A program made the position numbers and the translations under genes. Below the pieces are notes generated by a model. The model saw only the letters and a program-made list of their open reading frames with translations, was not told the DNA's origin and made no database searches. DNA of 40,007 nucleotides. Origin: Streptomyces sp. H39-S7. GTDB taxonomy: Bacteria > Actinomycetota > Actinomycetes > Streptomycetales > Streptomycetaceae. Shown one piece after another: positions 37,299 to 40,007 of the stretch (position 1 is the stretch's first letter; each line of letters starts with the position of its first letter). The stretch covers positions 1-40,007 of the forward strand of contig NZ_JAPVLU010000059.1 of assembly GCF_027158205.1 (NCBI RefSeq), read 5' to 3'.

Positions 37299-39551
37299 AT
37301 GGCCGACGACGACACCGGAGGGACGCTCCACCCCTTCCCCGGGCTGCGGATCCCGGGGGCGGTCGCGGACGACCCGCCGCCGGCCTCCGGCGGCTTCCCG
37401 ACTCTGGCCCCCGTGGCCGCTCTCGCACCTCCCGCTTCGCTTTCCATCGCCGACGCCCCCGACCTTTCCGGGGGTGCAGTGGCGGGCACGACCACCGCAC
37501 ATCGCGATCCGGGCCTTTCAGGGGATTCCCAGTCCTCCGGCAGCGGCGTGGGCGCCATGTCGGTGGTGATGATGGCGGGAATCACGGTCGCGGCAATGCG
37601 CGGCGCTTATCACGCAGCCGCCTACCTGAAAGCCCGTCACGACCACCACCGTGCCATCGCGGATCAGCAGGGCGCGGCGGCGGATAAGTCCGGCCTGGAA
37701 CTCGAAAAAGCCCGCATCGGGGCCGACGTGGCGCGCCAGAAATCGCGTATCCAGTCCGGTCCGGAATTCGGCAAGTCGAACCGGAATTCATCCGGTTCGG
37801 GAGGCCGCTCGAATTCCGGGAAGAACCAGACTCCGGCGTCTTTGCGCTCCGGAGGGGGCTTGAACCGGCAGGGCGGAGGCGGGGGCAAGGCGTCCAACAA
37901 GGGCCCTGGCGGCGGCTCTGGCGGCCGTTCGGGCGGCGGGGGCACTCCTGGGCAGTCCAGGCTCTCCCCGTCCCGCAAGAAGCCGCTGGACGGCGGGGGC
38001 GGAAAGAGCCCCGCGAACCGCAATTCCAGTGGTTCGGGCGGTGGTTCGGGCGGGGTCCGCAACGGCTCCGGCAACTCGAAGGCGGATCGCGGACCGAGTC
38101 TGCGCTCAGCCGCCCGGCAGCGGGCCGCGGACCGCGTCCGCAACGGTCCCGCGCCGAAGAACGGCCCGTCGCCGAAGTCCGGCGGGGGAAGGGGCGGCAC
38201 GCCCGGCAGCGGCTCCGGCGGCCCGTCGGGGAAGAAGACCGGATCGGGCGGCCCGGGTACGACGCCCAACTCCGGCTCGAAGTCCCCGAAGTCTCCGAAG
38301 CCGGGGACGAAGGGGTCGGGCGGCACCCCGGGAACGGGCTCGGGCTCCACATCCGGGTCCGGTACGGGGCGCACCACGCTGCCGCAGGCGATCGCGAAGG
38401 AGTCCGAGCGTCGCCTGAACAAGCGCCGCAAGCGGCTGCAGCCCGTCATCGCCCGGCCGCGCACCGGCAAGAAGCCCAAGAAGGGCGGCAAGGCGACAGC
38501 GGCCGGGACGGCGCCGACCACCCCGAAGGTCAGTCTGACCAAGAAGCCCAAGACGCCGACGCCGACGCCGCCGAAGGTGAGCCTGACCAAGAAGCCGCGG
38601 CCGCCGAAGGTCAGCCTCAAGAAGAAGCCCGGCACCAAGGGTTCGGGAAGCGCCGGCCCCGCCGGGTCCGGTACGCCGGGAGCGGCGAGGCCGAAGGTCA
38701 ACCTGCGCAAGAAGCCGCGGGTCAACCTGAAGAAGAAGCCCGGCGTGAAGGGCTCGGGCAAGAAGGCCGGCCCCGCCGGTCCGGCCGCTCCGGCACCCGG
38801 TCCGACCGGGGCCGGCCCGGGGACGGGCACCGGCACGCCGAAGGGCAAGGGCAAGGGCTGGCGCTGGGGTGGGCGCAAGGACCCGAACAAGGGCCGCGGT
38901 GCGCGCGAGCGGTGGGAGCGCACGAACGCCCGCCGGGGCACCGCTTCCGGACCGGCCGACCCGGGCGGGAGCTTCGGCCCGCCGCCCGGCTGGGGCCACA
39001 CCGTGGACACCACCGTGACGCTGGAGCGCCTCGATGGCGGCCCCGGAGCCCAGGAGCGCCGCCACCAGCCCAAATCCACCACCACGAGCCGGGTCGCGCT
39101 GCCCGCCGGAACGAAAGGAGCGCCCGTGACCGCGAGCGCCGTGCCCATGCCGCGCAAGGCACCCAACACCCAGTACGCCGACTCCGACCTGACGATCTAC
39201 GACGTCATCGACTCCGACGCCGACATGGCGGAGGAAATCATGGCGGGCGCCGACAACGCCAGGGAGGCGGCGGAGGGCTGCAACAAGCTCACGACCCGCC
39301 TGGAGTACCTGCACGGCAAGGTCATGGACCTCAAGGTGCCGGGCGTCCTGGAGGGCTGGGTGCTGCTCCTGGCGGAGAAGGCGATGAACGTCAAGGCGCG
39401 GGCTGAGGCGGTGGCGGAGAAGATCCCCGCCGCGTCCGAGGCCATCGCCCAGGCCGGGCAGAACGCGGCACAGCGCCACCAGGAGGTCGCCGACGTGACC
39501 CGCGACCAGGGCCACGCCGCCCCGGCCGAAGCCGACTACCACAACGAATAG
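37299..39551 (+). CDS. large basic low-complexity protein of the transfer block (750 aa)
   Basis: ATG 37299 with AAGGAG upstream. A Pro-rich N-terminus precedes one hydrophobic segment (residues 86-110, MSVVMMAGITVAAMRGAYHA). Residues about 150-375 are Gly/Ser/Lys-rich (GGGSGGRSGGGGTPG, then NSGSKSPKSPKPGTKG). Residues 408-482 carry five repeats of PKV[S/N]L[T/R/K]KKP. A C-terminal helical domain (residues 610-750: YDVIDSDADMAEEIMAGADN, VLEGWVLLLAEKAMNVKARA) ends in DYHNE. The strong positive charge and a membrane segment suggest a DNA-binding membrane protein that could hold DNA at the transfer pore; no family is recognised. An internal start at 39126 may yield the C-terminal domain alone. 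Confidence 0.7.
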   Translation: MADDDTGGTLHPFPGLRIPGAVADDPPPASGGFPTLAPVAALAPPASLSIADAPDLSGGAVAGTTTAHRDPGLSGDSQSSGSGVGAMSVVMMAGITVAAMRGAYHAAAYLKARHDHHRAIADQQGAAADKSGLELEKARIGADVARQKSRIQSGPEFGKSNRNSSGSGGRSNSGKNQTPASLRSGGGLNRQGGGGGKASNKGPGGGSGGRSGGGGTPGQSRLSPSRKKPLDGGGGKSPANRNSSGSGGGSGGVRNGSGNSKADRGPSLRSAARQRAADRVRNGPAPKNGPSPKSGGGRGGTPGSGSGGPSGKKTGSGGPGTTPNSGSKSPKSPKPGTKGSGGTPGTGSGSTSGSGTGRTTLPQAIAKESERRLNKRRKRLQPVIARPRTGKKPKKGGKATAAGTAPTTPKVSLTKKPKTPTPTPPKVSLTKKPRPPKVSLKKKPGTKGSGSAGPAGSGTPGAARPKVNLRKKPRVNLKKKPGVKGSGKKAGPAGPAAPAPGPTGAGPGTGTGTPKGKGKGWRWGGRKDPNKGRGARERWERTNARRGTASGPADPGGSFGPPPGWGHTVDTTVTLERLDGGPGAQERRHQPKSTTTSRVALPAGTKGAPVTASAVPMPRKAPNTQYADSDLTIYDVIDSDADMAEEIMAGADNAREAAEGCNKLTTRLEYLHGKVMDLKVPGVLEGWVLLLAEKAMNVKARAEAVAEKIPAASEAIAQAGQNAAQRHQEVADVTRDQGHAAPAEADYHNE
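39126..39551 (+). other. possible internal translation start for the C-terminal domain (141 aa)
   Basis: GTG 39126 is in frame with the 750-residue gene and preceded by GAAAGGAG with 6-bp spacing, as good as the authentic starts nearby. The resulting 141-residue protein (VTASAVPMPRKAPN onwards) would be just the helical C-terminal domain, which is separated from the low-complexity region. Either two products or chance. Confidence 0.45.
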
Positions 39552-39560
39552 GAGGTGCCC

Positions 39561-39992
39561 ATGTCGTCCGAACTGGTCCCCCGCATCGGCGGCGCCCTCG
39601 TGGCGACCGGCTCGGTGATCGGCGAAGGCATCCGCTACGGCGTCGTCATCGTCCAGCTCACCGCCGCCAGCGCCAAGATGATCGGGCTGTCCGAGACGGT
39701 CCGCGCCACGTTCAACTACGTGGAGAACTGCGCGAAGCAGGTGAACCGCCTCGCCGACCTGGCCGCCGCGAAGACCGTCGACAAGGACACCATCGGCGAA
39801 CACCGCGACGCGGCGACGCTGATGCTCTCGGTCCTCGATGAGGCCGAAGCGATGGCGGTGGAGTGCGAGGAGATGTCGACGCTGTTCCACGACACCGCCG
39901 ACGCCCACATCGCCGACTACGGCCCGGTCGCCGAAGCGGTGAACCGGATGTCGGTGCCCATGGCCGACCGGAGCTTCTACAGCAACCGCTGA
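39561..39992 (+). CDS. helical protein of the transfer block (143 aa)
   Basis: ATG 39561 after TAGGAGG (MSSELVPRIGGALVATGSVI); a GTG at 39555 would overlap the ribosome binding site. A Gly/Val-rich first helix (GGALVATGSVIGEGIRYGVV) may touch the membrane. The rest is helical with RATFNYVENCAKQVNRLADL and EAMAVECEEMSTLFHDTADA. It lies 9 bp after the 750-residue gene, whose C-terminal domain has similar helical make-up, so they may assemble together. The window ends 15 bp later, so downstream operon genes (perhaps the translocase) are not visible. Confidence 0.7.
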   Translation: MSSELVPRIGGALVATGSVIGEGIRYGVVIVQLTAASAKMIGLSETVRATFNYVENCAKQVNRLADLAAAKTVDKDTIGEHRDAATLMLSVLDEAEAMAVECEEMSTLFHDTADAHIADYGPVAEAVNRMSVPMADRSFYSNR

Positions 39993-40007
39993 CCGGCCCT
40001 TCCCCCT

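Noticed and set aside
37664..39908. Long Pro/Phe-rich and Arg/Gly-rich leftward frames
   Set aside because: Mirror images of the Gly/Ser/Lys-rich 750-residue gene; no start signals.

Overview
The window is very GC-rich DNA with strongly G/C-ending codons, frequent GTG starts and AGGAGG-type ribosome binding sites, which points to Streptomyces or a close relative. A tap-tpg pair (4545..7582) encodes the telomere-associated protein and the terminal protein that cap and complete linear Streptomyces replicons. The window is therefore best read as part of a linear plasmid, or of the accessory arm of a linear chromosome. No telomere, integrase, rRNA or tRNA gene is visible, and no tra ATPase lies inside the window.

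Layout. 1..1219 is mostly non-coding and holds TTCCCC-N4-GGGGAA palindromes and a cluster of GCTGCAC heptamers. 1220..4511 holds a stand-alone prim-pol gene, small unknown genes and a RelE/ParE-like toxin-antitoxin pair. 4545..7929 is a gntR-tap-tpg operon with its own palindromic operators. 8113..10269 holds an unknown gene and a YaaC-like gene. 10299..17637 is the most distinctive block. It carries two DapF-like epimerases, two GntR/UTRA regulators, two copies of an unrecognised protein (one with an added membrane anchor) and a membrane fatty-acid desaturase/hydroxylase. An AGTCCACTA operator element recurs in front of several of these genes. 17767..24701 is a mixed accessory region: two GNAT acetyltransferases, a VapBC pair, Ku, a DUF6247 two-gene unit and unknowns. 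A TnpB transposase remnant follows at 24707. 25024..26926 holds a three-Cys-motif protein (DUF5131) and its partner TcmP, arranged convergently.

27344..39992 looks like the plasmid maintenance and transfer part. It has a replication-initiator-like winged-helix gene broken by one extra G, a free-standing copy of the Tap N-terminal HTH domain, and a KorSA-like GntR regulator with three 16-bp operators. An excisionase-type HTH gene and a train of very small overlapping genes follow. The block ends in a conjugation-type operon: a DUF2637 membrane protein fused to a long coiled coil, small helical proteins and a 750-residue basic low-complexity protein. A dense array of the octamer GTGAGCGC/GCGCTCAC covers the end of the DUF2637 gene and the following gap. 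It resembles the 8-bp repeat clusters bound by the Streptomyces DNA translocase TraB.

How the parts may work together (inference): GntR-type repressors set the dose of telomere replication, of the DapF/desaturase block and of the transfer region. Toxin-antitoxin pairs stabilise the element, and Ku could repair or join its ends. The best candidate for an undescribed system is the duplicated, co-regulated DapF / unknown protein / desaturase block at 10299..17637.
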